A DNA stretch of 64,000 nt from Mycteria americana (taxonomy: Eukaryota > Chordata > Aves > Ciconiiformes > Ciconiidae), in contig NC_134371.1 in the NCBI RefSeq assembly GCF_035582795.1, positions 48,401,001 to 48,465,000 on the forward strand, read 5' to 3'. Position numbers and translations under genes: made by a program. Shown here piece by piece: positions 12,001-26,125 of the stretch (within the stretch, counting starts at the first letter, position 1; the number at the start of each line of letters is the position of its first letter). The notes beneath the pieces were generated by a model. That model worked only from the letters and a program-made list of their open reading frames with translations, did no database searches and was not told the DNA's origin.

Positions 12001-15000
12001 AAGCTGGAGGGGAAAAAATTCCACCCTGATCCACTCATGAAAATTTTCTTTGCTGATTTTTTAAGGATGGAGATAAGGGGACCTGAGCTGCCAAAGTATA
12101 AATTTTGTACAAGCAAATACCTGGGGTAGTTATTGTAAGACACTCATTAAGTTATCTTTATATACATACATTTCAACTTTCATATGTCAGTTTTCCTAAT
12201 CTCCATTTTTAGAACAAATTTTTTTTTTACTCAGTTATACTAGTTTTTAGTTAACTAATATATGTAATTAATCCATTTTTATTTTTATCAGAAATGAAAG
12301 TCAGACAAGAATATATTGATATAGTTTTTATTAAAATTATAAGGCCATTCAAAGCCTTTACCTCACCTATAACTAGTATTTAAGAGTACAAGTAGGCAAT
12401 TCAAGCTTAAGAATTCCTTAGAAGAATGTCACAGTTATTCAAACGCAACGCAAATAAACAAAAATATCCCTAAGCTTTGGAAGTCTGGGGAAGTCTTACT
12501 TAATAATGAGTTTAAAGAAAGTCTCAGCATTTGAAAGTAAATAAAATCCAGGCAGCCAAACAGCTTGGTGTCTGTAGTGAAGCCAGCCTCTAGGCTTTTT
12601 CATTAGTATACTTTGCTCATGCAAGGAAGGGGCCTGTGTTGCAGCATGCTATGTTTGAACCAAGGTGTTTTGCTAAAGGAAGAGTCCTTTGTTTAGAAGA
12701 GTGCAACAGTTGTTTGTTTAGAGGTAAGGTGTTGTTGCTATATAAACTGGCAAGTTACAGAAACATGCATATGTCACAAAACAGATGCAATAAATGTCTG
12801 ATTTTATAGTATTTTATCATGGCAGAAGGTAACCATGGAATACCATACTATTCCTTCAGGGTTCAGTATGTCATTAATGTGACAGTAAGGGTTATGGATG
12901 GGCACGTAACTAACCTGGAAATGCTAGAAAAGCTTCAAGGTTAGTGGCTGGTAGGGAGGCGCTTGAGGAACTTCTGGGGAACCTGCAAAAAAGGGCTAGC
13001 AAGATGAAATGAAAAGTGTGATATAATTACAGAATCTTAATGATTACACAATTGCAAAATTGCATATGAAGAAGGTCAGTGAGGCAAATTCATAGAACTG
13101 CAATCCTACAAGGACAGTGTTAAGGGACTAGGAGCTGGAAAAGAAGTAGAGACAATGAGTGGAATGAAGTTGAGAAAATGGGGTTGGAAGGAACGGGAGA
13201 ACAAGACACCTTCTTGGTAGTGAAAATGAGATAATGGACATATCCAAGATGAAATACTGGCAAGGAACTTGGAAATTTATCAAAGATGCTTCAAGAGAGG
13301 CTAGAAGAGAGGGAATCTGTAGACAGAAGGCATAATGGAAGAAGGTCAAAAGTTTTGTAGAAAGTCTGCAGAGAAGCAGGCCCATATTAATTGGCAATTT
13401 GAAGAATTGGGACTGGAAATTTGAAGAATCAGACTATTAGAACCACCATACACTGGAGTAGCAAAACAAATTTTCCTTGGGCTAGCAAAGAGCAAAAAAT
13501 CAATTACTTGTAACATGGCACTTTATTTAAAAATAAGAAAAAAGTGAAATGAATTTCACAGCAATTATTTTTGAGATCTTTGTCCCATTTCAAGATACAC
13601 TCAGTTTGTCAGCTCCTGCTTTATTGTGTATTTGATGATTCAGGAGTCCTTTTTACCTCCTGTGTTTAGTATCAGTATGCTAGGAGGACATACTTCAAGT
13701 TTAAATGGGAAAAATTATGCTTTCCAAGAGGTGGAAAGCATAAAAGCCCTCCACAACCAAAATGGCTAACTGGAGGGATTTAGGAAGAAAATTCAGAATA
13801 AATTATAACAAATCACAAAATCTTTTCCTTCTATCAACAACATGTGAAAAACTCTAGTTCCCGTTAACACCTTTTAGAAACACCACCTACTTGCTAATCT
13901 GCCCCATTTGCATTGAATGCGCAGCTGCCATAGATTACCCAGAAAAATGAGCACCATCCAGTAAGTAGTAGCATTCCTCCAATGTACATTAAGACATGGC
14001 AGATCATGAGCCTTGTCCTTAATTAACCATGACTTACTGCTGCTTTATTAAACACCAGTGCTTATTTTTTTATTTCTTTTTAACCTTACGGGAATCATAC
14101 ACCGGTTTTTTTCCTTTATGGGGACCATACTGTGCAGTTTGCCATTTGGCTCTGGATTTCTGAGAACTGATGGCAGGTTTCAGCCTTCAAAAGCCCTAAG
14201 AAATACGGTAGTGCTGATACAGTACTTGTATAGCTGTGAGTTTTGCTTCGTGCTGCCTCAGCAACAAGGAGGAGGACTGTCCACAGAGTACTGTCTGACC
14301 TAACAATGCTTCTGTTCTTTTCTTTTTTTGCCATTCAAGAGCTTTCCCCTTAGAATTCAAGGAAACTCACATTTTCTTTTTCCTGATGATGTGTCAAATC
14401 CTTTTAAAGTAGTGTGGATGTTGGCTGAACCTTCGGCAGTTTTAGTCTATAATGGCTAAACTGAATGAAAGCCAAGAAGTTCTCTAATGTCTATTATAAG
14501 TCAAGGGTCATGTTGTATATGGAACAAAATACATGTATAGTCACAGGAAGCAGACTTTTCCCTATATTTTAAGTAAACAATAGCAGGTCCAATTTCTAGT
14601 TATTAGTGATAGGAAGATCTCCTTGTTCTGTCAGATTTCTGTTTCCTGTGACACTCTATAAGGTACATCTCCTTCATGTTTGCTGGCATTATTTGTATTT
14701 TCTAAATGCGTGATGCAGCAAATTCTTAAAAATAACCATCAACTTTGTATTTGTTTTCAAGAAAGTGCTGATGCTAAATAAAGTACTAATTTTGGATCAC
14801 AGCAACTACCCTAAAATAAGCACACTCAGCAAGAAATCCAACATGACTATTTTTTGGATTTAGTGTCATAGGTGAACTGAAGAAAGCACGAGTTGATAAA
14901 TTCAATGTACTTTAAATCTGTGAGAATGTTTAAAAATAATTGGTCTAAAATTAATTTTTTTTTTTAATTGCTTACCATACATTGAAACCGCTTATTTTAC

Positions 15001-16992
15001 TTCACTGTCTTTGGGTGAATTTATCCACAAGATGGTTCATCAAAACAGTATATTTTAAAGAAAAACTGCAACATATTTGTAAAATACTAAAAGTAATGGG
15101 ATAATTAAATTTTGGCTGGTGACTGCTCACAGAAAGTCCAAACAGAGCTTATGAAACAGGCCTAGGACACTGTGAGTCTTCTAGCAGAAGATGCAAGCAG
15201 TACATGAAAATATTAACATTTCTTAAAGGCGTTAATTGCTCTGAATTAATGACCAATTATTTATTACAATGAAAATAGTTTCTGAGCAACACTAGGAATG
15301 TGTTAGAAATATACGACATTATAATGGGATGTTGAGTAGGCTCTTCATTGACATAGCATTTTGCCCCGTACTGATTTGAAGAGCAGATTAGAATTTCAGA
15401 TAATTATTATAAATGCATTTGTACTACAATAGTCACTTAAAAATCACTCTTCTGCTTAAAAAACTGTTTCTGGTAAATTAATTTGTTTAACATTCTGGGA
15501 AGGTGTCAAATTAATTATGTTTGTTTATTTCAATCCCCTGTGAATATTTGCTGCAATATTCCATTGCAAATTACATGACAAATTCCCAACCCTGCCCCAG
15601 TATTTCCAGAGATACCCTAACTTAGTTGCAGTACTTCAGCTACAATGTGTCTTCCAGGCTACCTGCTGAAGAAGGCAAGCTGGAGAACAGAGTAAGAGCT
15701 GAGGTTGAAAGACCATTTTTCTGCTTGCCTCAGTTTAGGATGCAAACCCCAAGCCTGCTGCTGCATTTGCAGATAAAGAGACAGCTTGTGGAAAGTCACA
15801 CATCTTTCTTTTCATCTCTTGAAACTCTTAATTTTGCTGGCTGTGGTAATAGCTTATATGCAAGTGACTCCAGGCTGTCTGCCCAAGCATCTCTTTCCTT
15901 TACAGCTTTGAAATTGGCTGCAGCTTCCACAATTGCTCCCCACCCGCAAGACACCTTCCTGGGAACAGCAGCCTTCCTTCCAGGGCCCGCTGCGTGGGGG
16001 AAGGACAGAGATTCCCGCTTGCTTCTCACTTGTGCATCACTCTTCTTTGCTTCTCTTCTTTCTCTGTTTTCTCTCTGAGTGTAAGCTTTGAGCTGTAATG
16101 TAGCTCTAAACTACAATATTTCTATTATGAGAAGGGATGTCTAAAAGCAACTTGCTCCAGCACAGGTGAGGTCTAAAGAAAAAAAGATGAGAACATTCAT
16201 AACCAGTGGAACAAGCCAGAGAAAAGAACCTCACCTCCATGCGTCTTGCTCTGCTGTCTGCAGCATTTGGGTGAAGCGGATGTTAGTTTGCCCATGTACA
16301 TTCCTTTTCGTTTTCTTTCTGTTCTAGTCTAGTCTTGGGAAATACAAGAGTGATTCCAAAAAAAATAAAGAAGGGACCAATATCTAACAGAGATGAGGTT
16401 TTTACTGGGAAAGAATAGTTATGAGCAGGAGATTTTCAGAACAACACAGGCCCTTGCAGATCTCCACAAAATATCAGGAATGCAGGAAGATTTTTACATA
16501 TTCCTAAACATTCAACTTCATCCATGACTCTGATATTAATTTTATATAAATACATTTTTGAAGTAATAATGGGATGTGGGGGGATTTCCATTTCTTCTCT
16601 TTTACAAGGGTATTTCCACAGCTTTGAAACCCTCATTAAACAGCTGTATGCTCTTAGTACATATGCACAAAACATGTTTTCAGAGCTATTAAGATGTGAT
16701 TGCTATAGTAAAAGTTTGTTAAAGTTTTTTTACACAAAGCCTATGAGCTTCTGAGTTCATTGGTTAATGCTCTACCAACTAAGGGGAGTACCTTCTAACA
16801 TTTGTACACCTTCATTTACACTTCTTATTTAATGATAGTAAGGGCTCTTTTAGCAAAACTCTTAAGCATATATGAGGCTTCAGTTACATAGTTTTGGCAC
16901 TGCAACTAATGCCTTCACTGAAGTGATGTATATATTTCTGTACTTTGGAGAACTAATAACCAAAAATACTTACCTGCAGAGTCACATCTAAA

Positions 16993-17013
16993 TTTTTTTT
17001 TTTTTTTTTTTTT
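16993..17013. repeat. Poly(T) run of 21
   Basis: An uninterrupted T-run. It is followed from about 17090 to 17220 by more T-rich sequence. On the minus strand it would read as an A-tail, but no retroposed gene body is recognisable beside it. Confidence 0.9.
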
Positions 17014-17570
17014 AGTTTTGGGAGTCTGCAATGTGCTGAGAGCCTACAGTGAACTTAGTGTGAAGAGTATTAAGAGAATTTTTTAAAATCCTCTTTTGTT
17101 TTATTTCACTAATAAGAGGAGTTTTTATCCTTTTTTTCCTTCTTTTTCTTTCTTTTTTATTCTTCTGTAGAAGGTTTATGTTTCAATACCTCAGAATGGT
17201 TTTTTTTTTCCAGTTTCTAAGTAAGTGGGGCATTTCCAACAAGAGAACTGAAAGGAAGAATAGTAGGAAATCTTAATCAATTTAATTCTACTGTTTTTGT
17301 ACAAATGAACTAGCTGAAATGACAGCAGGAACTAGGTGGGAAAAGAACAATAGGGTGTTTATGCAATACTAGCAAGTAATATGGGGCTAGATTTAGGAAG
17401 GATTTGGAAGCAAGGAGTTTGAGAATTCAGCTAGTATTGGAAGTTATAAGAAATGTAAACAGGTTAAATGCCTGCAAATGTTATGCTACAAAATATCTTA
17501 CAGTTCGGCTAGTTTTAGCTATCAGAGCAATTGCAGGCTACATTCAATAGCAGCTTGAACCATTAATGGC

Positions 17571-17626
17571 TTGTGAAAAAGTAGTCAACTGTGTGTAAAA
17601 AAACTGTTGTGAAAAAGTAGTCAACT
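17571..17626. repeat. Exact 20-bp direct repeat, period 36
   Basis: TTGTGAAAAAGTAGTCAACT occurs at 17571-17590 and again at 17607-17626. The 16 bases between the copies are unrelated to the repeat unit. This is probably a small local duplication. Confidence 0.9.
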
Positions 17627-20600
17627 CTTGCTAACTCTTTTCAGGTACAAGTGAGGAAATGTTTACAAAGGAGTAAGAGAGATGTCCAGCATACTGAGTA
17701 AGAGATTAGCTGTGATTCAAAATGTTAGAAGCTGACTTTTGGTAAGGCACATTGGGAAAGAAAGGAGAACATTTAGCTTGTGATCTTGAGAGGACTGGAA
17801 AAAGGCACAAGAACAGTTATGGTGATAGAAAATGCGAGAACTGTCATTGTAGAAGAGAATCTTTAAAGAAAAGAACAGCAGGTTTTTAAGTTACCCTCTG
17901 CAGAATTGAGAAGAGGAAATAAATGTGCAAAAGGAAACTGGATGTGCTGAAACTAGTTTATAAAGTTGCAGGCGATTTCATAATTAAGGAGAAAGATAGT
18001 CAAACTGAAATCTTGAAAATAAGATGAAAAATTAAATACCAGCAAGAAGAGTTTCAAAATAACTCTGAACTGTGATAAGTGAAAGGAAATTGAAAGAGGA
18101 GAGCCCAGGTACTTAAAGAGACACTTCTGCAAGAAAGGTTCAAAAGTTTCATACACCTGATGTGAATTTAAATGCTAGCACTTGCAACTGTTCTACCACA
18201 GGAGAATAGCCAAGATTTAGTATTGTACAGACTCGTAAGGATAGAATAACAGAGCAAGTTACCTTTGTCAGCAGATTGTCTTCATCATTCTAGGTTATTG
18301 CTGTTTGCTTGGACAGAAGTGCTGAACAGTTACAGGGAACCAGAGGCTGCTAAGGCGTGTTATAATCAAGAAGGAAGTATAGGCATGTGATAGTGAAGAA
18401 GGAAATATTTTAAGTTTCTTTGGGTCTGAGAACAATTTTGTATACATGGAGAACTATATGCTTGTGAGAAGTACATCTTCCAGGTACTTTTCAAACCATA
18501 GTGTTTAAAGTGTTTCAGTGCTTTGCGCAGTGGGGCTTCCCCAGTCCTGAACTCACCAAAATAACTTAGGGCATTTGCCATTGCAGTACTGCAAAACTGT
18601 TTGGCAGAGAGGCAACTTTCTTCCCAAGGGTGAATTTCTCTTTGTAGCTACCTTTTCGTAAGATACTGGTTCTTTACATGTTCATGCTCATTAAATATTT
18701 ATGCCATGAATTCCTATTCCCCACTGCATGAGACCATCAGCATATTTGGAAGGAGTTTGCACAACTTCTGGCTGTCCAGAAGGAGAAGAAGAAAGAGGAA
18801 ATTCCTGTGAGAGTGTGACCTGCAGCTGTCTGTATGTCTGAATAAGAAAAACTATGTACTTATTCACACAATGACAAAGAAGTCATTGGGGATCAGTCAT
18901 TAGTATTTTTATCAGGAAGGAGCTCTATTAATGTATGTCAATCTGTCAACAAGTACGTCAATCTGTTAGTAAATGTATTACTGTGGGCTGTTTTACTTTT
19001 TCTGGATGTAGTTAGAGCATTTAAGAAAAAAGGAAATTTAGAAAAGATAATGATGAGCTTCTGCACACTATTGGCAAAGTATGCTATTATGCAGAAAATT
19101 CTAGAAAGAGCAGCAAATTGTGTATGTTGTGAACACGTTAAAAAGTAGACTATTATTTTTGCCATTGTATAATGTAGGCTGTTGTGCATGGGACATCTAA
19201 CTGGGAACGATTTCTACCATAGCTAGTTGAAGCATAAGATTTTAATGTGAGCAAAGCTTTCCCTCGCAGCATAAGCCCATCTGCATTTGAAAATGGAGAT
19301 GATAATAGTAATGTTTGAAGCTTTTGAGGCCTCCAGAGCATATACTTTTGTATGTTTGTTGTAAATAAATATTTTTAAGGTTACAAATAATATAAAGTTA
19401 TCTGATATTAAACAAGCTCAAGTCCACTCAGTTTTCCATTGTAACTCCCTACTACAACTGTTACATCACACAAAATCCCCCAATGTTAGGAATCACTGTT
19501 GAATCTAAATTCTGCATGAGGTCTTTCTCTCCATAGTCCAAATGTTGTTCTTTGATTGATGAACTCTCCGGATAGATTCTTCATGGTCAACTTTAAGACT
19601 TGTAGGAGCCCAGAGGAGCCCATGCTGTGGACAGGCTCACAGCAGACACCGCTGGCTGCTTGGGATCAGGCGCCTGGGTTCTCCACAAGTGCTGGACTGT
19701 GAGTTGCTCCTCATCTGAGCTTCACTAATCTGATTTATCATTGTGTTTTATAAGACAGACTGTCACAGAGTAAGTTCTTTATCAGGCTCATTTCTAAAAA
19801 GGAAGTGTTTTCCTGGTGTAACTGAAGGACTCTGCATGTGTCCTGCTCCAGGGACTAAAATCTCAGTATCAGCTCAGAGAGCAGAGTTATTTCCCTCAAG
19901 TTCTCTGGAATATAGGCACACTTAGTACAGAAAAAACCGTGAACTTCTGACAAGAGAAACTGCTGTGAGGATCTGGGTCTTGCTGGGTGTTCTTTCCTTG
20001 TAGAAGTGGACGTGTTTGTAGGAAATGGGACAAATGGGTGTCACTTCCCATGTAAAAACTGTCTAGAAGCTGGATATAGCCTAAAGCTGTTCTTTCAGTT
20101 GCTCAGTTATGATGCCTTTTTTTTTGTCTGTAATCTCAAAGCATTTCCTCATAATCATGAGGATATTATGGCAATTCCCATTAGTAACAGGATTTAAAAA
20201 ATTTCCCTTCCCTTGCAGCTTATTCAGAAGCTAGTAGGCGTACTGAATTGAACGCATGTGTTTTTATTGTATCTATGCCCACATAGTTGATGTAGATTAC
20301 CAAAACATGGAAGATAACTGCCACTGATTAATTTATCATTTTTGCCCACCCACTTCTCTGGAGCACCTCAACTCCATTAACTTTGAATGCCTACTTTGAG
20401 CACCTGAGTTTTCAGCGTAATAAGCATTCCTTACTACTTTAATTAGGCAAAAGATAGTTCTCACTAACTTTAATTGTGGCTAAATGAGGCAAAGGTCAGG
20501 TACAAAGAGTCTCCCGTGTCTTCAAACTCCTCATTCATTCCCACAGTCAATGTATCTTCTACAGTAAAGGAACTGAAGGTTTCCTGGAAAAAAAGTATGT

Positions 20601-21565
20601 GAGCATGTAAGGAAACTTTAATTCTCTTCTTTTGCATTTTATAGTATGTGGATTTGCAACCTTAATAGCATTTTTAAACATAATATCTTATTGCAAAAAT
20701 TCCATCATACCGTATCATACTGACAGAGACCATGGGAACGCCTTAAACTTACAGTTCCACCAGATCAGCTGTGCTGTTGAGCTATGATGCATGTGCATTT
20801 AGGACTATCCTGAGTACATGCAAGCAAGAACTGAAACGTTTATTTGCTCTGAAGCGATGGTATATGTATGGTCTGGCCATACACAATAGTTACAAGGGGA
20901 TAATGCCTCCATTTGGAAATAGCTGACCTTTGGTCAAAAAATTTTTAAAAATTGTTAAAATTTGCAGAGTTGTAAGTGTTTTAAGGACCATCTTAAAGTA
21001 AGTAATGTGAGCAACTATATATTTTTGGGTGCAGGATATTAAAAATTATATTGTAAGAGCAGCATATATACCATGAAACCCACTGGAGACTTTGCTATGA
21101 CCAGTCTGTTTTATACAGAAGTTGCTAAAATACTGGTGTTGTATTTTAAACTCTAATATGGTTGAATAAGCAAGAACCTGAAAATGTGTTTTCTACTGTA
21201 TTTGTAAAATATGTATGTACACAGGCATCCATATGCATAGGGAAGGATCATGCCTCAAAGCTTAACGGATTGAAAATTTTTATAAAAGATCAAAAGCGAT
21301 GTTGAGAATTTTGAGATTTTACCTAGGAAATGATTCTGTAGTGATTTTTGAGGATGTTGGTAGTACGGAAAATTTACAAAATTCAGTGGATGTTGTGAGG
21401 GGTGCAGGCATTTTCAAAATAGTCTTAATTGTCAGACAGTATCTCAAAGCCAAAAAGCCTTTATAGGAAAAATACAGTCATTGCCATCAACCTGCTTTAA
21501 CTCATGTACTGTTAAGACAGTGAGTGGGGACTGGTGAGGCTTTGTATGTCTGGATCAAATTTAAC

Positions 21566-21593
21566 TTTTTTTTTTTTTTTTTGGGGGGGGGGG
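21566..21593. repeat. T17-G11 homopolymer junction
   Basis: Seventeen T (21566-21582) run directly into eleven G (21583-21593), making a strand-asymmetric low-complexity tract. It could be a hotspot for length change or sequencing error. Confidence 0.9.
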
Positions 21594-24051
21594 TGTTGTC
21601 ATTAAAGTCAGAGAATCAGATCAGTGCAGTAAAGCAGCACAGGTCTAATCAGATTCCATGCTGTTGCAGCTTGTACTTTGAAGACCATTGCCTGAGATAT
21701 CAACAACAACAAAAAATACACTAATCAAATTGAGAGGTTCTACAGCAATTCCCTTAAGCAGTATTCATACTTTACCAGAACAAATTTCTGAGATTATTAA
21801 AAAGTATCTTAAGAGCTTAGACACAACTTGGGAAGGGCAGTACTTCCTGAATACTTTGGAAAAGTGTCTACTCTCCAGGTGTCTTAAAAGCCTGGCTCAT
21901 TCTCTTTTTATCAAAGAGAGAAAATGGACTAAAACAGGAGATATACTTTGGAAAGTACCTGGAGATGGATTTTGTTTTATCAAATGATGTCAATATAGAA
22001 TTTGACTATGTAATTTTTTTTGTTTCTACATATAGCTATTGATGTGGGAGTTTCTAAGAAAATGTTTTGATCAATAGTCACCTTCACTAGAACAAGTTTG
22101 GAAGTACAAAGCACTTCAATTTTATTAACAGTATTTGATCCATGACTAATTGCATTTATCCTGTGAAGCTGTGTTTCCGTAAATGTATCTGTATGGTTTT
22201 AATGAGTGTTTTTAAAGTCTAAAGCTAACCCTATAGCTGAATGAGCAAACTCATCAAGAACTAGGAAATTAGTTCAGTTCAATGGTTCAATTTTCTGTTT
22301 TGTATTTTTAAGGCTTTTAATTATTACTGTAACACCTCAGAAATATGAGATACCCCACAGTGAAAATGAGAAGACAGGTCCTTAATTCAAGTAAGTTCCC
22401 ATCAGGTTCTGATCTGGCATGTGGTCAGTTTGCACAGAATTTACAGCTGTACGAAAGCTTTATTTCAGTGATTGAGAAGATTTACAAACAGGGCATAGGG
22501 CTGTAATGAGATGACCTGCATTAAGGTGAATCTTTTAGCAATTAGCGTCTGTAGCTGAGGTTTTGAAAAACAGGAAACTGTTTTAGGGTGGGGACTCCTA
22601 AAGCACCTACTGTTCTTTAACATAATTGTGTGAAATGCCTATGTTTCTGTGACTGCTACACGGGCATTTGGGGTTCTTTATTTTTCTTCTCTTTGCTCCC
22701 TCAATGTTTTTAAGTTTCTGCTGATGTTATCAACTAACTGCCTCTTACCATCTTTCAAATAGTCACCAAAATGAAACAAAAGCTTGGAAATTACCTTTAG
22801 CGAAATATTTGGAAAAAATGTGGCCATAGCAGAGGGAGGAATTTTGTCATGTTCCCATCACAGAGTTGATTTTCAGTACAGCCAGTACAAAGCAAGACTG
22901 ACTTAAGAAACAAATTAAAAAATGATTGGTCCTAAAAACTGTGCTGAAAACCAAGATTAAAATTATTCTGCATCTGGGAACTGGCTGTATGTTAGCTTGA
23001 TGTGTATCCGTAGCCAGTAAAAAGTAATGCAAAACCAACCTAATTGCAGAAGTAGCATTACAGCAGGTTGACTTGCCCCTAAATGTAACAGTCTTCTCTC
23101 CTAACTAAGAAATTCTTAGAAACTGCTCCATTCCACATGCCATAGCATAGCATATCATGAGATATACTGGAAGCTATATGGTCTTGCAACACATGTAAAT
23201 GTTACTGTATGTTCTGGTAAAATGTGTCCTACCTGTTACCATGTGCTATATATTTTACCAAAACCATTTTTTCAGCTTTTATTTCATATGGAACAGCTTA
23301 TCCTGAATTGCCTAGAGCTCATCCAGGGGCATGGTACAAGCCACACTGCATACCCTTACAGCTGCCCCAAATATTGCCCTCCGTAACAAACCAAAAAGTC
23401 GTTCTTCGCTACTGTTGCTCCAGCTGTGTTAGTCCTTGAAGATTTTCATTCCATTAGGGACCGGCAGCAGGGTTAATTAGAGTAACATTGTTTGTGAATA
23501 AATGAAACAGACTGTAGCAGCCCAGTGTTATGTAACCGTAGTTAGTTTCCAACTGTCCTTAAGAATATTTTTCCTTTTAAAAGATATTTTAAATCTTATT
23601 TAGTTGGGTTTTATTGTTTCAAATGAACGCCTCTATCTCCCTCTGCTTTCCAAAAGGTTACGTATAAAAAAATTTAGAGGGAAACTTCCAGTGACCTATT
23701 GCATTGTTTTAACGTTACTTTTCCTAGCAAAGGCTGCTTGTCTTGGCAGTCATTCATAATTTTGAAGTCCTTCCAAAGGAAGGCAAGGCTCCATCCTCTT
23801 TGAATTGGTCCAAAAGAATAAAAATTCAATGGCTAGTGCTAATCCTTGCCAATAACTTTCTGAAGTTATTGCAAATAAAGAACTTGCAGTGTCAGATTAG
23901 TGGCAATATTTACAGGGCCCACATGAAGAAAATCTCATGGAAGTTTGTACGGCCAAATCACTCTGGTCACATATTTCTTTGTAGAGAAGCAAAGAAAAAA
24001 ATACTAGTGCCTCTCAATTGCCTTATTTTTTTTCCAAATGAGTACTATCTG

Positions 24052-24082
24052 TAATAATAACAACAACAACAACAACAACAAC
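24052..24082. repeat. (TAA)n(CAA)n microsatellite
   Basis: Three TAA units are followed by seven CAA units. Confidence 0.95.
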
Positions 24083-24723
24083 TCTGATGCTTTACTAGAT
24101 AACAATGCTGGATGGAGATTTAGAAAAATATGACTAGAGTGACAACTCAAAAAATCTATAATAATATGATAAGGAACAGAGTGTATTACACAGGAAAAAA
24201 AAAAAGTCAGTCAGGATATTGAAAGCAATTGTGTACCTGCATTGGGGAGATGACTTCTGTGTTCTGCTGGTGAACACACATGACAATTATGTCAAAATCA
24301 AAACAAGATATGGGTGAGATGGGTGAGTTATTATTTTTTGTAACTGAAAATGTTTTTAAACCATTTTTTAAAGAAAACGAAAATTGAGATTGAGTTACCT
24401 ATTTGCTTGTATATAGACTTTATGTGCCCTGTAGAGAATACAGTACTTCTGAAGATTGACATAATTCAACAGGTAGACACACTTGTTCAAAGTTTGAGTT
24501 GTCTAGAAGGATTCCAATAGAACGTGGAATGTTGTATTATTTTCTCTCCCTTTAATACTACAGTTAGGTCTTTAAATTTCCTGTGTAGTTCATTCACAGT
24601 GAGTATTTTCCATCCCAGCTTGAATAGCAGCACACATTTCATCTGAGCTTGTTAGGCAAAGTCAAATAGCAGTTTCCATCAGAAACGGTAGTCCATGGCC
24701 TCCACTTGTACACATACAAACAA

Positions 24724-24761
24724 CTTGGTGATAATGGCATTCATCAGCCATTATCACCAAG
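24724..24761. repeat. Perfect inverted repeat, 15-bp arms, 8-nt loop
   Basis: CTTGGTGATAATGGC (24724-24738) is exactly complementary to GCCATTATCACCAAG (24747-24761) around the loop ATTCATCA. The stem is too short for a typical microRNA precursor and does not extend outward. It could be the end-to-end remnant of an inverted duplication. Confidence 0.9.
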
Positions 24762-26049
24762 CCAAGTGAGAAAAATGTTTATAAATGAACTTAAATTTCA
24801 ATAAGTCTGAGATTGTTTCAACTATAGATTCCTTCTCTTATGGAGAATGGGACTAGTAAATTCATTGTTGAAATGAGTTGAGTTTCTCTTTTTGGTGTGG
24901 ATTTTCTTAATACCAAAAAAATAAATGCAGATATAGCACTCCTTGTGGCACTAGGAAACAAATTATGTGTATTTTGTGTAGCTTTACTAAAAGATAGCTT
25001 ATAGGAGACATTTTCAGTAGTAATCTGCAGTATATAGATAAATCACCAAGTATAAATTTATTCTAAAAGAAATGATAATATATGGAGAAATGTGTATTTT
25101 CTCTTTTGCATATAATTTTTTAGTATATATGTCACTTAGACACTAATAACTTATTATATTGATATATCTGCATATATTTCATAGAAGATTTTTGTGATAT
25201 TAGTATAGGCCATAAAGTTTTGCGTTGTAAAGAGTTTTAAACTGTAACTGGGAAAGAATATGCTTTCAAAGGGACATAACAGGATGGGATTAAACTGCAG
25301 AGATAAACACCTAAATGTAGACTATCTGCAGGATACCTGTAGGTGTCCATATGTCAACTCACAGAGTTACTGAAGTTCAATAAAACAGATCTAAGTCCTA
25401 CAGCTAGGTGGAATGTATAAAAAATAAAAAATCAGTTATTGCATGGCAATGATTTTAACTTTTAGACCATCATAAACCTTAAGTTCATTTTTTTTTACTT
25501 TTTTTCTTCTGTCTTTCTATAACATATTTTGATTAAAGGTCAAATATTAAGCTCACAGCCTGAATACAAGGCTGTTCCAATGTTACAAATATCACAGCAT
25601 AGATGAAATGAGGAAGATTATTTTTCATCTGAAGAATAGCAAGCACTGTGCTTTGATAAGTGAGAATTCCTCTCATTTCCAGTCAAATGTTTCGTATTTC
25701 CTTGAATTAAGTAGGTTTTGATTTCAGATAATGATACTGTCTGATTATATGATAATTTTTAGTTGGGAAACTTTCAGGAAGTTTCTTGCTGTTTTCAGAG
25801 ATAAAATGTTGGAATTTTATACAAATTTGTACGCTCCAGTATTTACCACTCTTTGTATGTATTGTCCATTCTGCATGGCTTTTGACTTAAAAAAAAAAAT
25901 TGTGGTTTTTCACTGTTGAAGGCATAATATTTGCAGTAAAGTAAGCTAAGCTAAAGAAGGAAGTCATACCTCAAGTAAGGGAACATAATATTCTGCGCAA
26001 ATAAGGAAATTATTTAACGCACTGCATGATGAACTTGGCCTATTATGTG

Positions 26050-26125
26050 CAGTCTTCGTCTTCCGCTGAAGCACCCGCTGTTGACTATCGCTGTAAGTTA
26101 GACAGTGGACCAACAGTTAATGCTG
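26050..26125 (+). mobile_element. Possible old CR1-like 3' end fragment
   Basis: The stretch starting TTCCGCTGAAGCACC and reaching a GTGGACCAAC-like block recalls the conserved tail of old sauropsid CR1-like repeats (a CTCTGAAGCATC / TGGCCACTG / GGATGGACC pattern). The match is from memory, short and diverged, so this is tentative. Confidence 0.3.

Larger units (their letters stand above)
9038..21565. other. Intergenic DNA, no gene seen
   Basis: AT-rich sequence without a supportable gene. A slightly GC-richer patch lies at about 9170-9400, open in two opposite frames but without resemblance to any protein. The longest intergenic open frame, 15626-16078 (+, 150 codons), also matches nothing I recognise. 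A T-run (16993-17013) and a spaced direct repeat (17571-17626) are listed separately. Confidence 0.65.
21594..26049. other. Intergenic DNA, no gene seen
   Basis: AT-rich, without a supportable gene. It contains the CAA repeat at 24061-24082 and a perfect 15-bp inverted repeat at 24724-24761, both listed separately. Confidence 0.65.

Noticed and set aside
15626-16078. 150-codon open frame, the longest in the intergenic region
   Set aside because: No domain, signal or resemblance to a known protein; no splice or promoter context. Length is compatible with chance in a 36-kb AT-rich interval with a locally GC-richer patch.
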